From Betaproteobacteria bacterium (lineage in GTDB: Bacteria; Pseudomonadota; Gammaproteobacteria; Burkholderiales; Casimicrobiaceae): a stretch of 10,147 nt of DNA. Below the pieces are notes generated by a model. The model was not told the DNA's origin and searched no databases. It was given only the letters and a program-made list of their open reading frames with translations. Of the stretch, positions 1 through 9,100 are shown in pieces; within the stretch, counting starts at the first letter, position 1; every line of letters starts with the position of its first letter. The stretch is taken from the NCBI GenBank assembly GCA_005889025.1, contig VBCZ01000096.1, positions 928 to 11,074 on the forward strand. The letters run 5' to 3'. Both the position numbers and the translations under genes were made by a program.

Positions 1-17
1 CGAGGGATCTTCCGCCA

Positions 18-230
18 ATGCCCAGCGTTCGTGTCCGCGAAAATGAGCCGTTCGAAGTTGCCCTGCGGCGTTTCAAGCGCACCATCGAAAAGACCGGCCT
101 GCTCACCGAGCTTCGCGCCAGGGAGTTTTACGAAAAGCCCACGGCAGAACGCAAGAGAAAACTGGCCGCTGCGGTAAAGCGCCACTACAAGCGCCTGCGC
201 AGCCAGCAATTGCCGCCGAAACTGTACTGA
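18..230 (+). CDS. rpsU: 30S ribosomal protein S21 (bS21)
   Basis: This 70-residue basic protein is a component of the small ribosomal subunit, where bS21 sits near the 3' end of 16S rRNA and helps mRNA engagement. The N-terminus MPSVRVRENEPFEVALRRFK and the Arg/Lys-rich helical body with a KRHYKRLRSQQLPPKLY end match proteobacterial S21 in sequence and full length. The ATG at 18 is the family start; a GAGGG at 2-6 is a plausible but distant ribosome binding site. Its promoter lies left of the window. It is the first gene of the rpsU-yqeY-dnaG-rpoD group and is separated from the next gene by a strong hairpin, which fits the need for much more S21 than primase. Confidence 0.97.
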   Translation: MPSVRVRENEPFEVALRRFKRTIEKTGLLTELRAREFYEKPTAERKRKLAAAVKRHYKRLRSQQLPPKLY

Positions 231-247
231 GCTCAGGTATTTTGACG

Positions 248-279
248 GCAAAAGGGGCGAAGCGATTCGCCCCTTTTGC
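248..279 (+). terminator. Intrinsic terminator/attenuator hairpin after rpsU
   Basis: A perfect 14-bp inverted repeat (248-261 with 266-279) is closed by a GCGA loop of the stable GNRA class. The stem starts with an A-run and ends in TTTT, so U residues form its 3' arm, although no further U-tract follows. It lies 18 bases after the rpsU stop. In E. coli a terminator at the equivalent place lowers dnaG expression relative to rpsU; the same role is inferred here. Confidence 0.8.
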
Positions 280-305
280 ATTGGCGTCAGCCAAAGGAGT
301 TGTCG

Positions 306-752
306 ATGTCGCTCAAGTCCCGCATCGTCGAAGACATGAAGGCCGCGATGCGCGCCCGCGAACCGGCCAAGCTGTCCACCATCCGGATGCTTCTGGCAGG
401 CATCAAGCAAAAGGAAGTCGATGAGCGCGTCGAGCTGTCGGACGCCGACGTCGTCGTCGTCATCGACAAGATGATCAAGCAGCGGCGTGAGTCGATAGCG
501 CAGTTCGAGGCGGGCGCCCGGCTGGATCTCGCTGCCGCCGAGAAAGCGGAGATCGATGTGCTTAGGGGTTACATGCCTCGGCCGCTGACCCCGGAGGAAA
601 TCGACGCCCTGATCACAGCCGCAGTGGAGGAGACTGGCGCCTCCGGCGTGTCCGCCATGGGCAAGGTGATGGCGTTACTTAAAGCCAGGCTTTCCGGTCG
701 CGCCGATATGGGCGAAGTATCGACCAAGGTCAAGGCAAGGCTCTCGGGGTAG
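306..752 (+). CDS. yqeY: GatB/YqeY domain-containing protein
   Basis: This 148-residue protein belongs to the YqeY family, related to the C-terminal tRNA-binding helical domain of GatB (the Asp/Glu-tRNA amidotransferase subunit). Its exact role is unresolved; a tRNA-linked function is usually assumed. Family hallmarks are visible: an N-terminal helix with MKAAMRAREPAKLSTIRMLL, the IKQKEVDERVEL and IKQRRESIAQFEAG segments, a YMPRPLTPEEI turn, and the C-terminal GRADMGEVSTKVKARLSG. The length matches the family. I chose ATG 306 over the in-frame ATG at 276 because AAAGGAG at 293-299 sits six bases before 306, and because the extra ten residues are not family-like. It lies between rpsU and dnaG, a common position in betaproteobacteria. 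Confidence 0.93.
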   Translation: MSLKSRIVEDMKAAMRAREPAKLSTIRMLLAGIKQKEVDERVELSDADVVVVIDKMIKQRRESIAQFEAGARLDLAAAEKAEIDVLRGYMPRPLTPEEIDALITAAVEETGASGVSAMGKVMALLKARLSGRADMGEVSTKVKARLSG

Positions 753-764
753 CGTTTTTGGAAC

Positions 765-792
765 TCACGATAGGGAATTCGTCGCCTATAAT
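765..792 (+). promoter_or_regulatory. Possible promoter for dnaG
   Basis: A perfect TATAAT -10 box lies at 787-792, in the gap between yqeY and dnaG. The best -35 candidate at 16-bp spacing, TCACGA at 765-770, is weak, and there is no TGn extension. Transcription would begin near 799 and give a leader of about 40 bases before dnaG. The call rests mainly on the -10 match and position. Confidence 0.4.
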
Positions 793-800
793 GAAATGGG

Positions 801-826
801 AGGCCGGCGGCCTGCTTTAGTTTTTC
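801..826 (+). terminator. Short hairpin with T-rich tail just before dnaG
   Basis: AGGCC (801-805) pairs with GGCCT (809-813) around a GGC loop, and a T-rich stretch follows (816-826, TTTAGTTTTTC). The stem is only 5 bp, so termination would be partial. It could damp read-through from rpsU-yqeY into dnaG, or act as a leader structure for transcripts starting near 799. Confidence 0.4.
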
Positions 827-841
827 TGTAACAATAAATCA

Positions 842-2587
842 TTGATTCCAAGCGATTTCATACAGACGTTGTTGTCACGGGTCGACATTGTGCAAGTCGT
901 CGATCGGCACGTCCCACTAAAAAAAGCGGGCGCTAACTTCATCGCCTGCTGTCCGTTTCACAGCGAAAAGACTCCTTCGTTCACGGTGAGCCCATCCAAG
1001 CAGTTCTACCATTGCTTCGGATGCGGCGCCCATGGCACCGCCATCGGTTTCCTGATGGAGTTCGGGGGCCGGCCCTTTCCGGAAGCGGTCGAGGAGCTTG
1101 CCCGCGACGCGGGACTCGATGTGCCGCGCGCCGCAGACGGAACAGACGAGACAAAGCGAGGCGAAGCTCTGGATTTGTCCGGCGTGCTCCTGCAGGCCGC
1201 GAAATACTATCGGAGCAAGCTGCGCGATTCGGACCGTGCAATCGACTATCTGAAAGCACGCGGTCTTACTGGACCGGTCGCTGCGCGCTTCGGCATCGGC
1301 TACGCCCCCGACGATTGGCAGCCTCTGGCGCATGCTTTCACCGACTATCAGGGCAAAACGCTCGAAACCGCGGGCCTGGTCATTGCCGGGGAGTCGAGGA
1401 AGCGCTACGACCGTTTTCGCGACCGAATCATGTTCCCGATTCACGATTCGAGCGGCCGGGTAATCGGTTTTGGCGGACGCATCCTCGACAAAGGGGAGCC
1501 AAAATACTTTAACTCCCCGGAAACTCCGCTATTTTCCAAAGGCCGCGAGCTCTACGGCCTGTTTCAGGCGTGTCCCGCAGTGCGGGCTGCAGGCAAGGTG
1601 GTCGTTGTGGAGGGTTACATGGACGTGCTCGCCTTGGCGCAGCATGACATCGAGTACGCAGTGGCGACGCTAGGCACGGCCACGACACCTGCTCACGCGC
1701 AAAAGCTCTTCCGTCTTACCGATACGGTCGTTTTCTGTTTCGACGGCGACGATGCCGGCCGTCGCGCGGCGTGGCGGGCGCTGGAAAACACGCTCGGCGT
1801 CCTCGCCGACGACAAGGCGGCGAAATTCCTCTTCCTGCCCGACGGCGAGGACCCGGACGATTATGTCCGTCGCTGCGGCAAAGAGGCGTTTCTGGCCTTG
1901 CTGGACAAGGCGATCCCGCTGTCGGAATTCCTGCTCGCGGAGCTCGCGCAGCGTCATCCTCCGGTGACCGCCGAAGGCCGTGCCGCGATGGTCAATGCGG
2001 CAAAGCCTCTCCTCGCCGAGCTCGCGGCGCCGGTGCTGGGAACGCTCTTGCGCCGGCGGCTCGGGGAGGTGGCCGGCTTGGCGGAACGCGACATGCTAGC
2101 CCTCGTCCCGGCGAAAGCGGCTGCGACAGACTCGGAAAGAGCGCCCGCGCGCCCAACGCGATCAACACCCTCGCTCATCCGCTGCCTGGCGCAGTGCCTC
2201 CTCCTCGAGCCCAGACTTGCGCGCACGATCAGGGTTCCAAAACCCCGCGGAACGGACCCCGACAGCGTCGCGCTGTCCGCGCTGGTGGCGTTCTGCGAGC
2301 AGGCCGAGCCGCCCCTGACGACAGCGGGAGTCATGCAATATTTCTCGGGCAGTTCGCACGAGCAAACGCTGGTCTCGGCATTGACCGCGGGGGAAAACGA
2401 CGGCCTGGAAGGCGAATTGCTGGAAATCCAGCTTGTCGAAGGTGTAAAGCGGTACTGGCTCAATGCCCAGAAACGGGGCGACGGCGAGGGGTCGCGCGGC
2501 GATGCACCGGTGGATTTGTCGCCGGAGGAGGCCGAGCGGGCGCGACAACGCCAATTAATGCGGGATCGGCTGGCGGGGAGTCCGTGA
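842..2587 (+). CDS. dnaG: DNA primase DnaG
   Basis: DnaG makes the RNA primers for leading- and lagging-strand replication and acts with the DnaB helicase at the fork. All three domains are visible. The N-terminal CHC2 zinc domain has ligands C37, H40, C58 and C61 (ACCPFH and YHCFGCGAHG). The RNA-polymerase core follows, with RFRDRIMFPIHD, the GFGGR motif and KYFNSPET, then the TOPRIM metal site with E257 in EGYMD and the aspartates of DGDDAG (301-306). A C-terminal helicase-interaction region runs from about residue 430 to 581. The length, 581 residues, equals that of E. coli DnaG. The start is TTG: an in-frame stop at 818-820 lies upstream, no ATG or GTG gives an intact zinc domain, and no convincing Shine-Dalgarno precedes it. 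Weak initiation fits the low primase level expected in this operon. Confidence 0.97.
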   Translation: MIPSDFIQTLLSRVDIVQVVDRHVPLKKAGANFIACCPFHSEKTPSFTVSPSKQFYHCFGCGAHGTAIGFLMEFGGRPFPEAVEELARDAGLDVPRAADGTDETKRGEALDLSGVLLQAAKYYRSKLRDSDRAIDYLKARGLTGPVAARFGIGYAPDDWQPLAHAFTDYQGKTLETAGLVIAGESRKRYDRFRDRIMFPIHDSSGRVIGFGGRILDKGEPKYFNSPETPLFSKGRELYGLFQACPAVRAAGKVVVVEGYMDVLALAQHDIEYAVATLGTATTPAHAQKLFRLTDTVVFCFDGDDAGRRAAWRALENTLGVLADDKAAKFLFLPDGEDPDDYVRRCGKEAFLALLDKAIPLSEFLLAELAQRHPPVTAEGRAAMVNAAKPLLAELAAPVLGTLLRRRLGEVAGLAERDMLALVPAKAAATDSERAPARPTRSTPSLIRCLAQCLLLEPRLARTIRVPKPRGTDPDSVALSALVAFCEQAEPPLTTAGVMQYFSGSSHEQTLVSALTAGENDGLEGELLEIQLVEGVKRYWLNAQKRGDGEGSRGDAPVDLSPEEAERARQRQLMRDRLAGSP

Positions 2588-2592
2588 ATCGA

Positions 2593-2621
2593 TCCTCAAG
2601 CTAATAACCACATGTTATAAT
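2593..2621 (+). promoter_or_regulatory. Extended -10 promoter for rpoD
   Basis: TGTTATAAT at 2613-2621 is a perfect extended -10 element (TGn plus TATAAT). A poor -35 (TCCTCA, 2593-2598) lies 17 bp upstream, as is common for extended -10 promoters. It sits in the AT-rich gap straight after the dnaG stop and about 85 bases before the rpoD start. This would let rpoD be transcribed apart from rpsU and dnaG, as happens from different internal promoters in E. coli. Confidence 0.6.
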
Positions 2622-2705
2622 TTGAAGTTTTCCCGAGCGCCCCCAACTAGGGAATATTGCAAGCGGCGCGGCCTGCCAGCGTCCGCGCCAACTCGTAGGA
2701 CGATC

Positions 2706-5037
<2,332 letters not shown>

Positions 5038-5061
5038 CGGCGCGAGCCACCCGGCGAGGGG

Positions 5062-5076
5062 CCCCGCGCAGCGGGG
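5062..5076 (+). terminator. Small GC hairpin after rpoD
   Basis: CCCCGC (5062-5067) and GCGGGG (5071-5076) form a 6-bp stem with a GCA loop, 24 bases after the rpoD stop. No T-tract follows, so this may be a pause or mRNA 3'-end-stabilising structure rather than a terminator; the stronger signal is the next hairpin. Confidence 0.35.
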
Positions 5077-5167
5077 ATCGACGGGGAATTGCGAGTCGAC
5101 GCATGAGGCCGACATGTGGCCCGTCGCTTCACGAAATGGCTAAGGAGGCTGAGGCGCTTCGATTCGA

Positions 5168-5196
5168 GAAAGGCCCCCTTCGCGGGGCCTTTTCTT
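5168..5196 (+). terminator. Rho-independent terminator of the rpoD operon
   Basis: AAAGGCCCC (5169-5177) pairs with GGGGCCTTT (5184-5192) as a perfect 9-bp stem with a 6-base loop, followed by TCTT after the T-rich arm. It sits between rpoD and the S10 peptidase gene, so that gene probably has its own transcript. I see no other gene in the 199 bases between the two coding regions. Confidence 0.85.
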
Positions 5197-5236
5197 CGGC
5201 TTCATTTCCAACTGTCGACCTATTGCAAGGACAACC

Positions 5237-6670
5237 ATGACCGAACCCGCATCGACGCCTTCACCGGCGCCCAGCGAAGCCGACAAGAAGATGCGCGCGA
5301 AGGTCGACGCGTTGCTCGCAAAGAGCGCCAGCAAGAGCGTTGGCAGCGTCAGGCTGGGACGGCAGAAGCTCGACTATGAGGCGATCGCCGCGTTTATGCC
5401 GGTCGTCGCGCCGGGCATCGACGACAAGCGCGGGGATGCCGAGGCTGCGCTGCTCACCATCGCCTATCTGAAAAAAGATGTCCTGCATCTGGGCGCGCTG
5501 GGGCCGAAGCGCGTAGTGATCAACGACGACGGCAGCATGCCCGCCCCTCCGTATCGCGTGGTCGACAACGCGCAGTCGTGGCTCGAGCAGTTCGATCTGG
5601 TTTTTATCGATCCACCGCACACCGGTTACTCGTTCACGGCAAGCGAAGACGCCAAGAAGCGCATGCTCAGCGTCGACGGCGACGTCGCCGCAATCGCCGA
5701 TTGCATACGCGCATGGCTCACGCAGCACAAACGCTGGAGCTCGCCTGTCTACATCGTCGGCGAAAGCTATGGAACGACGCGCGGTGCCGCGCTTGCCGAC
5801 AAGCTCTCTTCGATGGGCGTCGCGCTCTCGGGTCTCATCCTGGTGTCGTGCGCCATGGATCTGCAATCCCTATGCTTTGCACCGCGCAACGACCTGCCCT
5901 ATGCGCTGTTTCTCCCGGCCTTCGCCTGCGCCGCGCAATACCACGGCAAGCTCGGCGGCTCCCTCGCGCGCTCGCCGGCGGCGGCGCGCGCCGCGGCGGA
6001 AGCCTTCGTCGCAGCCGATTATGTGCCCGCGCTGCATACCGGCGCCCGCCTCGCCGGACGCGAACGCTCTCGCGTCGCCAAGCGCGTGGCCGAGCTTACC
6101 GGACTCGCACCGGCGCTTGTCGAGGAGAAGAATCTGCGCATCGGGGACACGACTTTCTTTTTCGAACTGTTGCGCGACAAAGGCCGGATCGTCGGTCGGC
6201 TCGAGTCGCGCGTGACCGCGCCGATGGGCGCGAGCCGCAGCACCGAGCATGAATTCGATCCCGGCATCGAGGCCCTTGCGGCGCCATACACGATGGCTGC
6301 GCACGCCTATATGAGCGAGGAGCTCGGCATCGAAAGCAACGATCGCTACGACCTGCTTTCGATGGACACCCACAAGGCGTGGAACTGGAACCGCGGCGAG
6401 AACAAGGGCAACAGCTACGCTTCCACGAGCCCCGACCTCGCGCGGGCGTTGCGCCGCAATCCGCATCTGCGCGTATTCGTCGCCAGTGGCTACTACGACC
6501 TCGGCACGCCTTATTCGGCGACCGACTGGTCGCTCTCGCAACTCGATGTGCCCCCGGATCTGCTGTCGCGGGTCGTGCACCGCTATTACGACGCGGGACA
6601 CATGATGTATACGCGCGAGCCCGATCTGAAGAAGCTCAAGCAGGACGTCAACGCATGGCTCGCCGGGTGA
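5237..6670 (+). CDS. Peptidase S10 (serine carboxypeptidase)-like protein, probably missing the oxyanion-hole segment
   Basis: This 477-residue alpha/beta-hydrolase belongs to the S10 carboxypeptidase family, which removes C-terminal residues from peptides. The triad is visible: nucleophile S177 in GESYGT, D421 in SGYYDLGTPY and H455 in DAGHMMY. LHLGALGPKRV (from residue 83) and DLVFIDPPHTGYS are family segments. The block that normally comes just before LHLGALGP, a core beta strand ending in NGGPGSSS/A, is absent: the protein jumps from TIAYLKKD (to residue 81) to VLHLGALGP with the frame kept. In yeast carboxypeptidase Y that motif supplies the oxyanion-hole glycine and contacts the substrate carboxylate, so the product as written should be inactive or misfolded. 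No signal peptide is visible; the N-terminus is Pro/Ser/Ala-rich, so the protein appears cytoplasmic. AAGGA five bases before ATG 5237 supports the start. Confidence 0.85.
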   Translation: MTEPASTPSPAPSEADKKMRAKVDALLAKSASKSVGSVRLGRQKLDYEAIAAFMPVVAPGIDDKRGDAEAALLTIAYLKKDVLHLGALGPKRVVINDDGSMPAPPYRVVDNAQSWLEQFDLVFIDPPHTGYSFTASEDAKKRMLSVDGDVAAIADCIRAWLTQHKRWSSPVYIVGESYGTTRGAALADKLSSMGVALSGLILVSCAMDLQSLCFAPRNDLPYALFLPAFACAAQYHGKLGGSLARSPAAARAAAEAFVAADYVPALHTGARLAGRERSRVAKRVAELTGLAPALVEEKNLRIGDTTFFFELLRDKGRIVGRLESRVTAPMGASRSTEHEFDPGIEALAAPYTMAAHAYMSEELGIESNDRYDLLSMDTHKAWNWNRGENKGNSYASTSPDLARALRRNPHLRVFVASGYYDLGTPYSATDWSLSQLDVPPDLLSRVVHRYYDAGHMMYTREPDLKKLKQDVNAWLAG

Positions 6671-6677
6671 GCGGTAT

Positions 6678-6705
6678 GCAGGGTTGCAGCGTCAGCGAAC
6701 CCTGC
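6678..6705. terminator. Hairpin between convergent genes, possible bidirectional terminator
   Basis: GCAGGGTT (6678-6685) and AACCCTGC (6698-6705) form a perfect 8-bp stem with a 12-base loop. It lies in the 70-base gap between the plus-strand S10 gene and the minus-strand DUF5335-like gene, where both transcripts should end. Neither side has a strong T-tract, so its strength is uncertain. Confidence 0.5.
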
Positions 6706-6740
6706 GTGACCGAGCTTGTTTGTGTCGCGACCCGTGTCGG

Positions 6741-7121
6741 TCAGCGCGAGATCATGCCGTCCAGGGTCTCGGGCAGCGCCGGGGACCGAAAGCGCAGCAG
6801 CGTCGTCTCACCATCTTCGGATTCTATCCGGAGTCCTTTATGCGCTCCTTCCTCGGTCTGTTCCATGGCGACGCGGGAAGGGCGGTGGATGACGTGCGTG
6901 ACGTGGTCTTGTGGAAGTTCTCCGGCAGAAATGGCAATGCTCGCTGTGTCGCCGCGTTTCCGATCTTCGCTGATGCCGACAAGCGGCTTGTCTCGCACCT
7001 CTCTATGCGCGCCGAGCTCGGGAGTAAGAACTTCGACCGTGATCAGCCATCGCTCGTGCTGCCGGCTGAACGTGTCGAGAAATGCCGCCCACTCGGTGCG
7101 CGGGACGTCCAGGGTCGGCAT
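6741..7121 (-). CDS. DUF5335-like protein of unknown function
   Basis: This is a 126-residue cytoplasmic protein without transmembrane segments. The pattern MPTLDVPRTEWAAFLDTFSR, then WLITVEVLTPELGA, DHVTHVIHRPSRVAMEQTEE and a final LLRFRSPALPETLDG agrees with what I recall of the DUF5335 family; no catalytic motif is evident. The strand-rich layout suggests a small beta-sheet domain. It is the last gene of the minus-strand operon and starts 12 bases after the stop of the erythromycin-esterase-like frame, with no clear ribosome binding site, so translational coupling is plausible. In other genomes small proteins of this type occur beside the same hydrolase and phosphoribosyltransferase genes (from memory). 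Its function is unknown. Confidence 0.7.
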   Translation of the reverse strand: MPTLDVPRTEWAAFLDTFSRQHERWLITVEVLTPELGAHREVRDKPLVGISEDRKRGDTASIAISAGELPQDHVTHVIHRPSRVAMEQTEEGAHKGLRIESEDGETTLLRFRSPALPETLDGMISR

Positions 7122-7133
7122 GGCAAGCGTTTT

Positions 7134-8412
7134 CTAAAGACCCGACGGAAATGTTTCCTCGACTTCACCAACGGCCACGGCACTGCGCTCGAGCGGCTCG
7201 ACCGCCCGTGTCTCGTCGAAGTGCAGCACGGCGTCGAACTGGTCGGCGAGCCGCGCATGGAAGTAGTGGCTGGCGCGCTCGGTCTCAGGAAGGTAAATGA
7301 CTCCGATCGCACGCTCGAGACGCGGGTCGCGGAGAAGTTCTGCAATCGCATTCCCGCGAAGGTCGAGCATGAAGCGCGGGATGTCGACCTCATGGAATAG
7401 CGCTTCGTAACTGCCCGGGAGACCGGGGCGGACGCGCTTGCGCTCCGCCGGCCCATCCCAATTCGATGCCGCGGTGACGGTCCCGTGATGGGTGGTGAAT
7501 CCGACCAGCACTGACTCGCGGCCGTAGCGCGTCTCCGAGATGCGAGTTGTGCTCCCATACCACGATCTTCGCCTTGGGGCCGCGGCTGCCGAGGTGCGCA
7601 GCGAGCGCATCCAGGGTTTCGGCCATATGCGTATCGCGCCTGTTCCACGATTCGACGCGGCCGCGAAACATCGATCGGTAATACTGTTCCGCATTCTTCA
7701 CCAGCCGAGCGTTCTGCTCGGCAAAGAAAAACTCGTCGTCGCCGACGCGGCCGTCCCGCTTGGTATAGGCGGCGGCGCGCTGCCGCAGCTCGATGAGCTG
7801 GCCCAGCACTTCGTCCTCGCATGATTCGGCCAGGCCGAAGCTTGCAGCATAGCCATACGCCTGGGTGTCCTCGCCGAAGTGATCGAAGCAAGAATAGCGG
7901 TAAAGCGCCCGTCTTGCCGCTTCCGGATCGACCTTGCGCAAATAGGCGAGCACCGCTTCGATCGAGGCGTGCAGACTGTACAGATCGAGCCCATAGAAGC
8001 CCACTTTCGCTGCCGCGCCGGCCGCATCGTTGTGCTCGCGCAGCCAGCCCACGAAATCGAGCACGTCCGCGTTGCGCCACATCCAGGTGGGAAAGCGCTT
8101 GAAGCCGGACAACGCCTCCTCGCTGCCGGCATCATCGGTCGTGCCGCGCACGTAACGGTTGACTCGATACGCGTCCGGCCAATCGGCTTCCACCGCAACC
8201 GCCGTAAAGCCCTTCTCTTCGATCAACCGCTTGGTGATCTGCGCGCGCTGGTCGTAAAAATCATGCGTGCCATGCGATGCTTCGCCGAGCAGCACGAAGC
8301 GCGCATCGCCAATCAAATCCAGCAAGGGATCGTAGTCCGTCGAAGCGCCGCCAATCGGATGTGCGGAGTCGCGCACGGTTCGAACCAGCGTGGCATCTGT
8401 CGAATGGGTCAT
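7134..8412 (-). pseudogene. Erythromycin-esterase-family protein (PF05139-type), disrupted by a deletion with frame change
   Basis: The N-terminal frame, read from ATG 8412, carries LLGEASHGTHDFYDQR with the family-conserved E44 and H47. It also has VAVEADWPDAYRVNRYVRG, WMWRNADVLDFVGWLREHN and VVWEHNSHLGDA with H288 and H291. After A295 this frame runs into unrelated sequence and stops at 7390. The family-like C-terminus resumes one base out of frame at 7529 (RYGRESVLVGFTTHHGTVTA) and runs through PAERKRVRPGLPGSYEALFH and YLPETERASHYFHARL to a TAG at 7134. Relatives have about 19 residues between the two (a RATEMG...GELNVGQLVRE-type stretch), so the lesion is probably a deletion of nearly 60 bases that is not a multiple of three. 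An intact protein would be about 445 residues. True substrates of chromosomal members are mostly unknown; macrolide resistance should not be assumed. Its ATG overlaps the preceding stop (ATGA). Confidence 0.85.
7527..7530 (-). other. Deletion/frame-change junction in the erythromycin-esterase-like gene
   Basis: Reading on the minus strand, GAC-GCG (the D-A of HLGDA) overlaps CGC-TAC-GGC (R-Y-G of the downstream frame) across GCGC. The upstream family frame would continue GACGCGC and the downstream one would be preceded by GAGCGC, so GCGC is a plausible microhomology at which sequence between two copies was lost, in nature or in assembly. Confidence 0.6.
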
Positions 8413-9080
8413 TTGACGAACTCCTTCGTCATCTTGTCGCCGAAATTCGCGCTCCTCGCGAGAAGCTCGTGCACTTCTTCATCGGTCGTCTGCGAGAAGT
8501 CTCGATACCATCGACCGACGCCCAGAAACGGTTGCGGTGTCGCGGCGCATACCGTTTCGTCGACCTCCGACCCGAGCTCTTCACACGCCTCGAGTGCCGC
8601 GACCGGCACAGCGACAACGATGCGTGACGGTTGCTGCTTGCGCAGTGCAGCCACCGCGGCGCGCATGGTTGATCCGGTCGCCAGACCATCATCGACAAGA
8701 ATCACCGCGCGGCCCTGCACCTTCGGGGGAGCGCGATTGCCGCGGTAGATGCGCTCGCGCCTTTCCAATTCCCTTTTCTCCTTCTCCATGACCCGGTCGA
8801 TCGCTTCGTCGGACAGCCCGAGATATCCGACCACGTCATCGTTCAGGACGCGAACGCCGCCGGTCGCGATCGCCCCCATCGCAAGCTCGTCGTGGCCGGG
8901 AACGCCGAGCTTGCGGACGACAAAGACGTCGAGGGGAGCGTTGAGCGCTTGCGCCACCTCGAACGCCACCGGCAGACCGCCCCGCGGCAGCGCGAGGACG
9001 AGCACATCGGGTCGATTGGCGTAGTGCTTCAGCAAGCCGGCTAAAACGGCACCCGCCTCGTGTCGATTCGCAAATAGCAT
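8409..9080 (-). CDS. Phosphoribosyltransferase-domain protein
   Basis: This 223-residue type I phosphoribosyltransferase-fold protein has a textbook PRPP-binding loop, AVILVDDGLATGST (125-138), whose paired aspartates D130/D131 normally contact the ribose of PRPP. ALPRGGLPVAFEVA (30-43) fits the pyrophosphate loop, and VVRKLGVPGHDELAMGAIA (54-72) is typical of the subfamily found with erythromycin-esterase and dienelactone-hydrolase genes. The substrate base is unknown, and it is not a recognisable hpt, apt, upp or pyrE enzyme. ATG 9080 was chosen over in-frame starts up to 9164 because AAGGGGAG lies three bases before it and the protein then begins MLFANRHEAG, as in relatives. Its stop overlaps the next start by four bases, and it follows the hydrolase gene by 20 bases, so it is clearly co-transcribed. 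Confidence 0.9.
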   Translation of the reverse strand: MLFANRHEAGAVLAGLLKHYANRPDVLVLALPRGGLPVAFEVAQALNAPLDVFVVRKLGVPGHDELAMGAIATGGVRVLNDDVVGYLGLSDEAIDRVMEKEKRELERRERIYRGNRAPPKVQGRAVILVDDGLATGSTMRAAVAALRKQQPSRIVVAVPVAALEACEELGSEVDETVCAATPQPFLGVGRWYRDFSQTTDEEVHELLARSANFGDKMTKEFVK

Positions 9081-9100
9081 GGCTCCCCTTTCGCGAAAAC

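Noticed and set aside
5077..5168. Possible tRNA gene between rpoD and the terminator (a CTTCGATTCGAG stretch resembles a T-loop)
   Set aside because: No acceptor stem, anticodon arm or conserved D-loop could be paired around it.
7390..7527. C-terminal tail of the erythromycin-esterase-like N-terminal frame (46 codons after A295)
   Set aside because: Its Arg/Pro/Gly-rich composition and the presence of the true family C-terminus in another frame show it is out-of-frame read-through.
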